Shown in pieces: positions 20,541 through 31,054 of a DNA stretch of 64,000 nucleotides. The position numbers were made by a program, and so were the translations under genes. The stretch's first letter is position 1; every line of letters begins with the position of its first letter. Location of the stretch: the NCBI RefSeq assembly GCF_030272615.1, contig NC_081413.1, positions 557,221,136 to 557,285,135 on the forward strand, given 5' to 3'. The notes beneath the pieces were generated by a model. That model was given only the letters and a program-made list of their open reading frames with translations, ran no database searches and was not told the origin of the DNA. Source of the stretch: Cryptomeria japonica (taxonomy: Eukaryota > Streptophyta > Pinopsida > Cupressales > Cupressaceae).

Positions 20541-21830
20541 GTGGATGCCAAACCTTTTAGCTGCAAACATATTACAATAAAACATGGATCTTCTAGTGAA
20601 AACCACACTGTGGCATTGCTTGATCCCAAAAAAGTAAAAAGAAAGAGCATATCCAACAGTGAAAACCTCTCTAAGGTGCCTACGGATGAAAGGATTGACA
20701 TCCTCCCCTCTAGTGCAAATCAGGAATGATCAACAATCCTTATTGAGGAAACAAAAGAATTCAACATGGAGACCCATGAGACTCCTCACGAAATACACCT
20801 GGCATCTCTTTTAACTCCAAAAGAGCAACCTAAGTTTATCGAATTCTTCCAGAAGCGTCAGATCAACTTCACATGGTCATATGTAGACATGCCTAGTCTG
20901 GCTCTTGATTTGGTCATGCATCACCTCACCGTGGCCAAAGGAGCTAAGCCTATTAAACAGATGCTTCGCAAGATGCACCCCCAGATTGCGGTACTAGTCA
21001 AAGCAGAACTTAAGAAACTTCTGGATGTTGGTTTTATTAGACCAATTGATTATGCAGATTGGATATCCAACATTGTACCTATCGACAAACCAAATTGGGG
21101 CATCTGTTACTGACTTCAGAGATCTAAACAAGGCATGTCCTAAAGATGACTTCCCCCTACCAAACATTGACATGATCATGGACCTAACAACAGGACATGT
21201 CATGCTTTCTCTCATGGATGGCTTTTCAGGGTACAACCAGATAAAGATCACACCAAAGGATCAACATAAGCTTGCCTTCACATGTCCAGGGGAACATACT
21301 ATTGGAATGTAATTCCTTTTGGTCTAAAGAATGCAGGGGTGACCTATTAAAGAGAAATGACCACCATCTTTCATGATATGATGCATACTATAATGGAGGA
21401 TTATGTCAATGACTTACTGGCAAAATCATTAACAAGAGAAGGTCATCTTCCAATATTAGAGAAAATATTTGATAGACTAGAACAATATCATGTTCGACTC
21501 AACCCAAAGAAAGTTGTCTTTGGAGTAACCTCGGGGAAGCTTCTAGGATACATTGTCTCAAGAAAAGGCATTGAGGTAGACCTAGCAAAGGTCAAAGCAA
21601 TCATGGACATGCCACCTCCAAAGAACATCAGTCAGCTAAGGACATTACAAGGGTGGCTACAATCCATTCAAAGATTCATTGCACAACTAGCAGATAAGTG
21701 TCATCCCTTTACATGTCTGCTATACAAAAACATCCGCTTTCAATGGGATGTCAGATGTCAGCAAGCATTCCAAATGCTTAAAGACTATCTCATGAATACA
21801 CCATTGTTGGTCCCACCAGATCCAGGTTGA
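20541..21830 (+). pseudogene. pol: Element C reverse transcriptase, broken
   Basis: Motifs in order: FTWSYVDMPSL; KAELKKLLDVGFIRP; WISNIVPIDKP; then, after a frameshift near 21100, DFRDLNKACPKDDFPLPNID; LSLMDGFSGYNQI; and after another shift the active-site box as YVND (about 21393-21404) instead of YVDD. The connection segment LNPKKVVFGVTSGKLLGYIVSRKGIE follows. The Asp-to-Asn change in the catalytic pair plus two frameshifts rule out activity. By family the protein copies element RNA into DNA in particles. The closest relative in the window would be E, whose RT lies outside the window. Confidence 0.85.
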
Positions 21831-22222
21831 CCTCTATTGCTCTATATTTCAACAACTAATACATTGGGAGTACTACTGGCACAACACAATGGAGAAGGGA
21901 AAGAGTGTGTTGTATACTATATCTCTTGCACACTGGTCGGCTATGAACTCAATTACACACCTATTGAATGAGCTTGCCTAGCAATAATCTTGGCAGCCAC
22001 TAAATTGAGGCACTACCTATTAACACATAAAGTACAACTTGTTGCAAAGATCGATCCGCTAAAGTACTTACTTAGCAAAGCAACATTGAAAAGCCACTTG
22101 GCCAAATGGGTGATGATTCTGAGTGAGTTTGACATCGAGTATGTGGACCGTAAGGCTGTCAAGGGGCAAGTTATTGCAGATCAGTTGGGCACCCCTCATA
22201 GGCGATCATCCTCTTATTTCTA
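21831..22222 (+). pseudogene. pol: Element C first RNase H domain, broken
   Basis: Continues from RT after a TGA at 21828. LLLYISTTNTLGVLLAQ, YYISCTLVGYELNYTPIE, a TGA, then TKLRHYLLTHKVQL and PLKYLLSKATLKSHLAKWVM match the Ty3/Gypsy RNase H and tether. E carries the same tail at 35270-35420. The frame changes before the second RNase H. Confidence 0.75.
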
Positions 22223-22261
22223 ATTTTCCAGATGAAGAGATATTCATGATCACAACAACAC

Positions 22262-22677
22262 AACCATGGAAGCTCTATTTTGACGGTTCATAAACTAGGC
22301 ATGGCTCGGGGGTAGGCATTCTGTTTATCACACCTCAAGGTGACAACATCCCGAAGTCTTACAGACTAACTTTTCCATGTACAAACAACATAGCAAAATA
22401 TGAGGCCCTGATCACTGGACTCAGACTTGCCATACAATGGAAACTAAAAGAGCTATAGATACATGGCAACTCCCAACTTGTCATCCGACAAGTTACAGAT
22501 GAATATCAGACCAAGGACAATAAACTCATGTCGTACAAGCAAATGGTGGATAGTTTAAAAGCATAATTTATGAGTATCACCTTTGAGCAGATATCCAGAG
22601 ATCAAAATCAAGTTGTTGATGCCATGACTACCATTGCATCTCTCCTAGATCTTCCACAAAATTCAACATGCGACTAG
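22262..22677 (+). pseudogene. pol: Element C second (archaeal-type) RNase H, broken
   Basis: PWKLYFDGS, a TAA, then RHGSGVGILFITPQG, FPCTNNIAKYEALITGLRLA and IHGNSQLVIRQV follow the DGS / YEA / GDS pattern of the extra RNase H found in Tat-lineage elements. The third acidic position is Asn (GNS rather than GDS), and stops interrupt it. E has the same domain with DGS, YEA and GDS intact (35510-35880). Confidence 0.8.
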
Positions 22678-24019
22678 TTCTTGGTAGAACAACTTTGGAT
22701 TCTCGCTTATGATATCCTCGAATCCAAGATGATATGTCACCTTGTCAAGTCCGAATCCTTATGGTACGATGAGATCTACACCTACCTCCATTATCACACA
22801 CTTCCTCCTAACCAATCAAATAACCAACACAAAACCTTCATTCGCCAAACCGCTCGATACACCATCATTGCTAAAACCCTATACCGACGCAGTCTTGATG
22901 GTACTCTCCTTTGATGTTTGGAACAAGATGAGACAACAAAGGCCTTGGAAGAGGTACATGAAGGAATTTGTGGGACTCACTCAAGTGGTCCTTCACTAGC
23001 AAAGAAGATCATGCACGTTGGATACTATTGGCCGTCCATGGAAAAAGACTCCTATTATTTTGTCAGAAAATGCAAGAAATGCCAAGTTCATGGAGACTTG
23101 ATACATGCACCAACACAAGAATTGCAACCAATCACAACACCATGGCCCTTTTGTCAATGGGGACTTGACATTGTGGGTAAAATTCATCCATCTTCATCCA
23201 ACGACCACAAATTTATTATTACCGCCACTGAATACTTCACAAAGTGAATTAAAGTTATTCCACTTACCCAAGTCACCAGCAAGCAGATCGCCTCATTCAT
23301 CCTTAATTACATCATCTGCCGGTATGGTGTACCCATGTCCATCATCACATATAATGAGCTTCCTTTCAAAAATCAGGATGTCCATGAGCTCTGTGAGAAG
23401 TTTCACATCCAACACCGCTTTTCCACTCCCTATTACCCACAAGGAAATGGTTAGGCTGAAGCATTGAACAAGAAAATATTGAGAATCCTCAAGAAGATAG
23501 TCAATGATGTTGGTCATGATTGTCACATTCAATTAAATCCAGCACTATGGGCGTATTGAACTAGCATTCGAACCCCTACAGGCACAACTCCCTACTCACC
23601 GGTCTATGGCGCAAAAAAATATCTTACCTATTGAGGTTGAGATACCATCTCTACAAGTTTCCTTGCATAATCTCATAGATGATGAAGCATACAGGGTATC
23701 CCATCTCCAAGATTTAGAACTACTTGATGAAAGGCGACAAGCAGCATACAACCACCTCAAAGCCTATCAGCAGCGCATGAGCAGAATCTATAATCATCAG
23801 GTTAGACCTCATACATTTGAGGCAGGTGATCTTGTTCGTAGAGTGAATCCTCGTAATCAACCAAATAAAGAACATCAAGGAAAGTTTGAATCAAACTGGC
23901 TAGGTCCATATGTTATCACTGTTGTATTTGGGTTTGGGGCATATTAGTTGGCTACTTCAGAAAGAGAACCGCTAGCAGATCCGATCAACAACATGCACCT
24001 TAAACGGTTTCATACATAA
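22678..24019 (+). pseudogene. pol: Element C integrase, broken
   Basis: The HHCC zinc region includes VHEGICGTHSSG and CKKCQVHG (about 22960-23095). The core gives WGLDIVGKIHP (first Asp), IITYNELPFKNQ where IIxDNG is expected, so the second Asp is Tyr, and PQGNG, stop, AEALNK for the Glu region. The C-terminal part (about 23606-24019) reads IEVEIPSLQVSL, AGDLVRRVNPRNQ, NWLGPYVI and ends INNMHLKRFHT. Several frameshifts and stops. The matching C-terminus is the only integrase part kept by D (47420-47695). Confidence 0.85.
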
Positions 24020-24792
24020 GTTGTACAAAGCATCAAGCTCCAATACATATAAAAAAGAACACCAAAAACATTCGGATAAATGTCCTAAAGAAAATACAAA
24101 TAAATAAATAAATTAATTAATAAATAAAAAAATCAAAATAGTAAAGAAAAATCATGCATCCAAACGGCGAACAACCACTCCGGTGGCACATTGGGTAAGT
24201 ACGATGGTGAAAACCTGACAAATAGGTGCCACTCGTAAAGGTTATGGCTCCATTGTCTTTTTAGACTTGCTGCGGTCATATTCATCGCATCCATTCATTC
24301 ATTAGTCAAACCATGGCTTGTTATTGATCTGCAATCAAGGATAGTACTTCATGCGTCTTGCATCTCGCCTTTTCATAGTCATGGCTAAACTGGGGGCAAT
24401 ACCCTTAACTTATTTATGGAAGTGGATTCTACATTACTTGTGATTCATTGGGTTCTTCATTCAAAACCAACTCACAAAATACCAAAAACATTCACAACAT
24501 TCCAAAAATCCCAAAACATCACAAACAATCAAAAACATGGCAATGCATGATAACCTTTGTACATACGCATCGAAACAAACACCAAACAAACATTTTAAAA
24601 TACTCCAACGATAATCACTTATCAAATCAACCAATCAATCAACACATGTATGCACAACTATCCTAACAAGGATGCATCCTTCCTTACCAAAACACAAGAC
24701 ATGATAACATTTTTCTTTGACAAGAAAATCTTGTTTAAAGCTATCAAGTGCTTAGTCAGTTTGTTAAGTTATTTATTCATTTATATCATGTT
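24020..24792 (+). other. Element C 3' noncoding part, left of element F
   Basis: No gene. Contains an AT-rich stretch (24100-24130), the motif GGTGAAAACC followed by GGTGCC (24208-24231) that recurs downstream of pol in D and E, a CTAAACTGGGGGCAA run (24387-24401), and CAAAACATT-rich words (24470-24600). It ends at ATGTT (24788-24792), the left copy of the target duplication of F. Confidence 0.6.
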
Positions 24793-25059
24793 TGATAACT
24801 CAATGATGAATGGATAGTACCAAACAGGTACTGAGAGCGGGGGGGGGGAGGGGGGGGTGAATCAGTACAGACAAAAGCCTCAATCTTAAACCTGTTTGTC
24901 AGCAGACACTGTGCTTAGGCAGACAAATAGTAATACCGGTTCTCAAACAGAGTACAACTGACAAAACCCAGAATAACTGAGACAAGCATAAACTGGTTGA
25001 CACTTATCTTTTCATACAATCTAATACTTCATTTCATTTCACCCTAGTGCATGAGCAAG

Positions 25060-25141
<82 letters not shown>

Positions 25142-26321
25142 CAACTAGATCAACACGATTCACCGCTTGACAAAAAACCACATAGCATCACATGAAAAAG
25201 ACATCACATATGACACACATATTTCACGTGGAAAACCCAATTGGGAAAAACCACGATGGGGATGAATACCCACAAGCTGTTTTGAACTCTTTAGAAGTCC
25301 GCTCTGTTAGGAGTCTTGTCCAGTTAAGGACTAATACAATAGGTTCTGTTAGGAACTGATCCTGTTAGGGATCACCCGGTTAAGGGATGGCTAGAATACT
25401 CGGTTAAGGGTTAAACCCTGTTAAAGGTTATCTTGTTAAAGGATTTCAAGAACTCAATGGTTTTGAGTCACCCTGTTAAAGGATTTACAGTAAGTCGGTT
25501 AAAGCTACCCTATTAAGGGATTTTCCAACTGTTGAAGTGGTTAGAGATCAACGGGTATTACAATGATCTAGTAACAGCACTCAATGCCAATGCTGATCTG
25601 CTTTAGCTCCTCTTCACCTTCTACACTTACACTCTGTAGGTATCACTTCTCTCTTCTGGTCTGGCAAGAATCACATATCTCTTCTCTTGGATACACACAC
25701 ACAACTTTTGCCAACAACCTCAGAAATAAACACAACATCAACCTTATACGAAACAGATAGGTCGGTAGCTTAAACCCTAAACCCTAAACTTGTTAGGTTA
25801 AACAATTCAAATGGTTCAATCCTGATCGTTGAGCACATTGCATTAAATGCAACAGTCTTGAACCAATCTCAAGATGTTCTCCATCGTTCGTTTTACATTG
25901 ATTTCATGGCGGTTGATAACCCATCACACATTATCACCGTTTATAGACTTCGCACATTCCTGAGGTAGATAGGGACAATCTCCTTCATGCAAGATCCTTC
26001 ATGCATACAAAGCTGATGTGGCAGCACAATCTGTTCTTCGTTACAATGCTAACTCATCACACAAAGTCACCGATTGAGTCACACAGGCTTGAGGCACTTC
26101 AACCAGAAACCCTGAAGTTGAGACTACCAATCGGTAGTCATACAAAGTTTCCATGTGCCGGTTCACTTTAAGCAAACACACCGCTTCACTTTGGCACAAA
26201 TATCGGTTCACAGTGTTATACCGGTTCTCACATATACCGGTTCTCTCCTCTTCAGCATATTGACATCAATGACAACATACAATGTCATCATGTCTTCATA
26301 CCGGTTCACATAATGCCAACA
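24793..26321 (-). repeat. Element F 3' LTR
   Basis: 1,529 bp, plus strand TGATAACTC to GCCAACA. Contains a G-rich run (24840-24857), an (AT)n tract, the ACCCAATTGGGAAAAACCAC block (25235-25254), and eleven GTTA(A/G)(A/G)GG-type words in 25305-25530. Two AAACCCT copies near 25770 are not telomeric. Confidence 0.93.
25061..25141. repeat. (AT)n microsatellite in element F 3' LTR
   Basis: About 80 bp of uninterrupted AT dinucleotides. The same site in the other LTR (30992-31051) is about 60 bp, so the array was present before insertion and has changed length since. Confidence 0.95.
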
Positions 26322-26335
26322 ATCTCCCCCTTTGA
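26322..26335 (-). other. Element F polypurine tract
   Basis: The minus strand reads CAAAGGGGGAGATT against TGTTGGC of the LTR, in the context CATCAATGTCAAAGG reversed from the plus strand. A second tract with near-identical context (GGCATTATTGTCAAAGGGGG) lies at 26420-26441. Confidence 0.85.
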
Positions 26336-26576
26336 CATTGATGGCAATATACAAAGATATCTCTCTGCTTCACATCTTCTCTCTCAATTTTTGCAGATAT
26401 CTTCTCCACTTCTCTTCTTCTCCCCCTTTGACAATAATGCCAAAGTGGAGGCACAAGCTTCCCTATTCCATTATGTTGATCCTCCTGAGGAGTAGCTTCC
26501 TTCAACACATCAATCCAAAAAAAAATTGACTATGCAATACCCGACTGATGTGGATCATATACCTTTAGTTTACTTC

Positions 26577-27392
26577 CTAAAGGGGCAACACCCCTAATTC
26601 ACCTCTTAAGTACATAAATGTAGCCTTTGGGAGAGGCTTGGTGAATATGTCTGCTAACTGCTCCTTACTGGAAACATGTTCTAGTGTAATCTCTTTGTTC
26701 TGAACCTTTTCCCTCAAGAAATGATACTTAAGCTCAAAGTGCTTGGTTCTAGAATGCAAAACTGGATTCTTGGAGATGTTAATTGCACTAGTATTGTCAC
26801 AAAATATACTTACCGGTTCAGATAGAGGAACTTTGAAGCCATTTAATACATGCTTCATCCAAATTATCTGAGTGCAGTTCATGAAAGCTGCAACGTACTC
26901 TGCTTCCACTGTAGACTAAGAGATACAACTCTGCTTCTTACTCATCCATGAGACCAGTCTACCACCGAGAAAGAATGCACCACCGGTTGTGCTCTTTCGG
27001 TCATCTACATTACCAGCCCAATCAACATCTATGAACACTTTCAGGTTAAAATCATTATTGTATGGATACCATAACCCATAGTCAATAGTTCCCTTCAGAT
27101 ATCTAAGAATCCGCTTGACCGCTACCAAGTGGTATTCTTGTGGACTTTTCTGGAACCTTGTAGTAATGCCAACTGCATGCGCAATGTCTAGTCTACTATG
27201 CACTACATAATGCAACTTACCAATCATTGATCGGTATTCCTTCTCATCAACCAATGTTGAGTCATCCTCTTTGGATAGTTTACAACCGGTCGCCATCGGT
27301 GTACCAATTGGTTTGCTATCTTCCATGCCAAAGGTCTTCAACACCTCTTTGACATACTTGGACTGGGTGATAAAGATTCCATCTTTCATCTC
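26577..27392 (-). pseudogene. pol: Element F RNase H and end of RT, one stop
   Basis: Reads IFITQSKYVKEVLKTFGM, GTPMATGCKLSK, YRSMIGKLHYVVHSR, VKRILRYLKGT, then RNase H: VFIDVDWAGN (Asp), a TAG in place of Gln in CISQSTVEAEY (26913-26915), EAEYVAAF (Glu), IFCDNTSAINISKNP (Asp), and the family end DIFTKPLP and LRGELGVLPL. Apart from the TAG the domain is complete. It removes the RNA strand during reverse transcription. Stop at 26577. Confidence 0.9.
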
Positions 27393-27395
27393 CTG

Positions 27396-28312
27396 GATCT
27401 ACAGTCCAATGAAGAAATTAATCTCCCCTATGAGTGACATCTCAAACTCTTTCTTCATCTCATCTGCAAACTCATGACTCATCTTGTCATCTCCACCAAA
27501 GATAATGTCATCAACAAATACCTCACAGATCAGGATCTGATCTCCTTCAGACTTCAAGTAGATATTTCTATCTTCACTTGTTCTCTCAAATCCAATCTTC
27601 ACAAGATGGGAGTGCAGGCATTCATACCATGCTCTAGGTGCCTACTTTAGCCATATAAGGCTTTATGTAGCCTACACACCATGTCACTGTCTTTAGATAG
27701 GGCAAACCCATTTGGTTGCTCTATATACACTTCCTCTTCAAGTACACCATTTAGGAATGCAGATTTTACATCCATTTGATATACTTTGAATCCTTTAAAA
27801 GATGCATATGCAAGAAGCATATGAACTCCTTCCAATGTGGCTACAGGAGCAAAGGTTTCTCCATAATCTTCTCCTTCTTCTTGGGCATATCCTTTGCACA
27901 CCAGTCTGGCTTTGTTTCTAATCACTGTGCCATCCTCATTCAGCTTAAATCTGAAAACCCATTTGGTACCAATGACATTTTTATGCTCTGGTTTGGGTAC
28001 CAAAGACCATGTACCATTTTTCTCTATCTGGTCAAGTTCCTCTTCCATTGCCTTGATCCAGTCTTCATCTTTATGTGCCTCTTTGAATGATTTAGGCTCA
28101 AATTTAGAGATCATACATGAGTTTTCTCTGATCTTCCTTCTTGTAAGAATTCCTACATCCTTATCTCCTATGATTTGCTTAGGATCATGATTCAGCTTGA
28201 CATGCTGAGGAATGGTCTTGATAGATTCCTCTTGCTTTTCTTCTTCATCCTCATCTCCATCAGTATCAACATCTACATCTATCGGTGTAGGAACACTGTT
28301 ACTGGTACTTGG
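27396..28312 (-). pseudogene. pol: Element F reverse transcriptase, broken
   Basis: From the left end upward: [13 protein letters not shown] (catalytic FVDD box, about 27500-27540), a frameshift between 27602 and 27647 that splits ALYG from LKQAPRAW-type sequence, then [53 protein letters not shown]. The upstream link from integrase (28115-28312) is Asp/Glu-rich hinge sequence. Copia family by the order integrase before RT. Confidence 0.9.
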
Positions 28313-29110
28313 TTAACTGACAACCGGTTCCCAGAAGGTTACAACCAATTCATTTACCGCTTGCTCACTACTGGTTTCCTCAATTTTCTCAGAGGTTTCA
28401 TCAACTCTTACATTGATGCTTTCCATAATTCTTTGAGTCTTATTGTTGAAACACTTGAGAGCTTTGCTCTTGGTGGAATACCCTAGGAATATTCCCTCAT
28501 CACATTTCGCATCAAATTTTCTCTGGTGTTCGCTCCTCTTGATGTAACATTTGCTACCAAACACTCTAAAGTAGCTAACCACAGGTGTCTTACCGGTCCA
28601 ATACTCATAAGGAGTTTTATCCTTGCCTTTCTTAATGAGTACCTGGTTCATTGTGTAGACTGCCGTGCTCACCGCTTCTCTCCAAAAGGTGTGAGTTACC
28701 TTTCCTTGAATCAACATAGTTCTAGCCGCTTCAACCATAGTCCAGTTATTCCTCTCTGCTAGGCCATTCTACTATGGAGTCCGGGGGGCAGAAAATTGCC
28801 TCTTGATGCCATGATCTTCTTAGTACTTGTTGAATTCACCGGAAGTGAATTCCCCTCAGTCAATTCTCAAGCACTTGATCCTTTTACCGCTTTCCTTCTC
28901 CGCTAATGCTCTGAAAGCTTTGAACTTTACAAAAGCTTCAGACTTATCTTTCAAGAATGTGACCCACAACATTCTTGAGTAGTCATCGGTGAGAATTATG
29001 AAGTACCTATCACCCTGCGCACTCCTAGTTTTCATAGGACCACACAAATAAATATGCACAAGATCAAGCAAATTGTCAGCAGTGAAAGATTTACCTTTAA
29101 AGGTTGAGGA
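28313..29110 (-). pseudogene. pol: Element F integrase, broken
   Basis: LVHIYLCGPMKT where LVHTDLCGPM is expected (first Asp is Tyr), LTDDYSRMLWVTFLKDKSEAF, KCLRID at 28856, then a broken stretch with the Glu region (AERNNWT, minus strand of 28739-28765), and TFWREAVSTAVYTMNQVL, GSKCYIKRSEHQRKFD, EGIFLGYSTKSKALKCFN. Stops near 28775, 28820 and 28856. By family it inserts element DNA into the genome. Confidence 0.85.
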
Positions 29111-29755
29111 AGACATTTTCCCCAATTGACACTCTCTGCACAAGGTATTATCCAGTTTGCTTAGCACCAGCAACCCTCTATCTGCATTGATCTTACTGGC
29201 CTTCACAATATTATCAAAGTTTACATGGCAAAGTCTCCTATGCCATATCCAGCTATTAGCAAATTTAGCCATAAGACATGTACTTATATTTGCATTGAGC
29301 TGAAATAGATTACCTTTGGTCTGCATGTCAGTGGCCACCAATTCACCACTCTTTCCTTTGATTCTGCAAACTCTATTCTTGAATTCTAGAGTGAGACCAC
29401 TATCATTTAGCTGGGCAACACTCAGAAGGTTGTGTCTGAGATCATCAACCCAATACACATTGTCAGTACTACTCTTTCCATTCAGAGAGATGGACCCTCT
29501 GCCTTTGACCATACATGGTGCATCACCAAAGCGAACCACACCACCATCATACTCTTCCAATGATAGAAACTTGCTCTGATCACTAGTCATGTGGTGAGAA
29601 CAGCCACTACTGTCAATAATCCACTCATTGGAATTATCAAACCAGGAGACAAGAGCCTTCTTGTTTGACATATCTTCCTTGATAGCAACAAACACAATAT
29701 CTTCATTTTCTTCATCTTCTGATTCCTCATTTGTGACACCTTCATCAACTGCCAC
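29111..29755 (-). pseudogene. pol: Element F protease and GAG-pre-integrase region
   Basis: Reads EWIIDSSGCSHHMTSDQSKF (29575-29634): the Copia protease box is normally DSGCSHHM, but an extra Ser sits between Asp-Ser and Gly, which would disturb the active-site loop. WVDDLRHNLLSVAQL and the pre-integrase signature LCHVNFDNIVKAS and CRECQLGKMSSSTF follow. Open for 300 codons, continuing into integrase. Confidence 0.88.
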
Positions 29756-30645
29756 AAAATAGTTTCTCTGGTTTCATTGAACCTTTCTGGTTTGTCCTTG
29801 TTGTCACCATTAGGACAGTTTACAGCTATATGTCCTATCTAGTTGCAAGAAAAGCATTTCAAAGGGAGCTTACCTTTGTATTTGTTGGTTCCTTTAGGGA
29901 GTATCCTGGCAAGAAGAGCTTCAAATGCCATCAGAATCTCCTCATCATCCATTTCTCTACTTTGTCTTGGTTCACCACTGGTGCTAGCTTCTTTTCCTTT
30001 TTTGAATGGTACAACAGAAGCTTTCAAAGTTGATTTAGTCTTTTGAATACTGCCATCAAAACTATTTAGCTCATAGGCTATCAACTTTGCAATGATGGAG
30101 TCTAGGGATACCTTAGTCTTGTCTATTGATCTCAACTCCTGAATACCAACAACCCTTATTGCATAGAGTTGTAATAAGGATCTCAGGACTTTGCTTACCA
30201 CAGTTGAATCTTCCATTTTACCACCTCCACTCTTGATATCTCCAACAACAGTTTTGATTCTTATTTCATACTATTGAATGGTCTCACCTTCAACCATCTG
30301 CATGTCTTCAAACTTTCCTCTAAGGCTTTCTTCCTTAGCTTGTTTTACATGCTCATCACTGCCATAGATATTTTCAAGAGTATCCCATACCTCTTTAGGA
30401 TTTACCTTATCTTGGACATCAATGAACTCAATGTCAGATAAACTACTAATTAGGGCTTCCATGACTTGCCCATTCTCCTGCATCTCTCTTTTTTGATCAT
30501 CGATGAGAGTACCGGTAGGGGCAACATGGGCATTCTCAACATAGCTCTAGTGTTGAGCATCCATGCTTCTAATGTATATCTTCATTCTATCTTTCCATAT
30601 ACTAAAATTTTCTCTGTTGAACTTTGGACCTTCCCTCTTCATCAT
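29756..30645 (-). pseudogene. gag: Element F Gag, broken
   Basis: ATG at 30645 (MMKREGPKFNRENFSIW), about 60 bp after the primer site, gives the Copia Gag N-terminus. Stops at the codon after DAQH (near 30545) and after GETIQ (30271), then EVWDTLENIYGSDEHVKQAK and LLRSL-type helices, and one CCHC knuckle CFSCN, TAG, IGHIAVNC (29800-29845) broken by the stop. A frameshift near 29770 separates it from the protease. Confidence 0.85.
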
Positions 30646-30702
30646 TAGATTGGGATCTTTACCTCAAGCGGTTAAGCTTATAAGACAGAGGACCTGGAGG
30701 AC

Positions 30703-30716
30703 GCTTTGATACCAAT
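30703..30716 (-). other. Element F primer binding site
   Basis: The minus strand reads ATTGGTATCAAAGC beside the 5' LTR, one change from the initiator Met tRNA site TTGGTATCAGAGC. Confidence 0.88.
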
Positions 30717-30990
30717 TGATAACTCAATGATGAATGGATAGTACCAAATAGGTACTGCGAGGGGGGGGGGGGGGTGAATCAGTACAGACAAAAGCCTCAA
30801 TCTTAAACCGGTTTTTCAGCAAACACTGTGCTTAGGCAGACAAACAGTAATACCGGTTCTCAAACAGAGTACAACCGACAAAACCCAGAATAACTGAGAC
30901 AAGCATAAACTGGTTGACACTTATCTTTTCATATAATCTAATATTTCATTTCATTTCACCCTAGTGCATGAGCAGGTAATCTATCATAAA

Positions 30991-31054
<64 letters not shown>

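Noticed and set aside
25770-25795. AAACCCTAAACCCTAAAC, like plant telomere repeat
   Set aside because: Only two or three units inside the F LTR and repeated in the other LTR (31686-31704); not a telomere tract.
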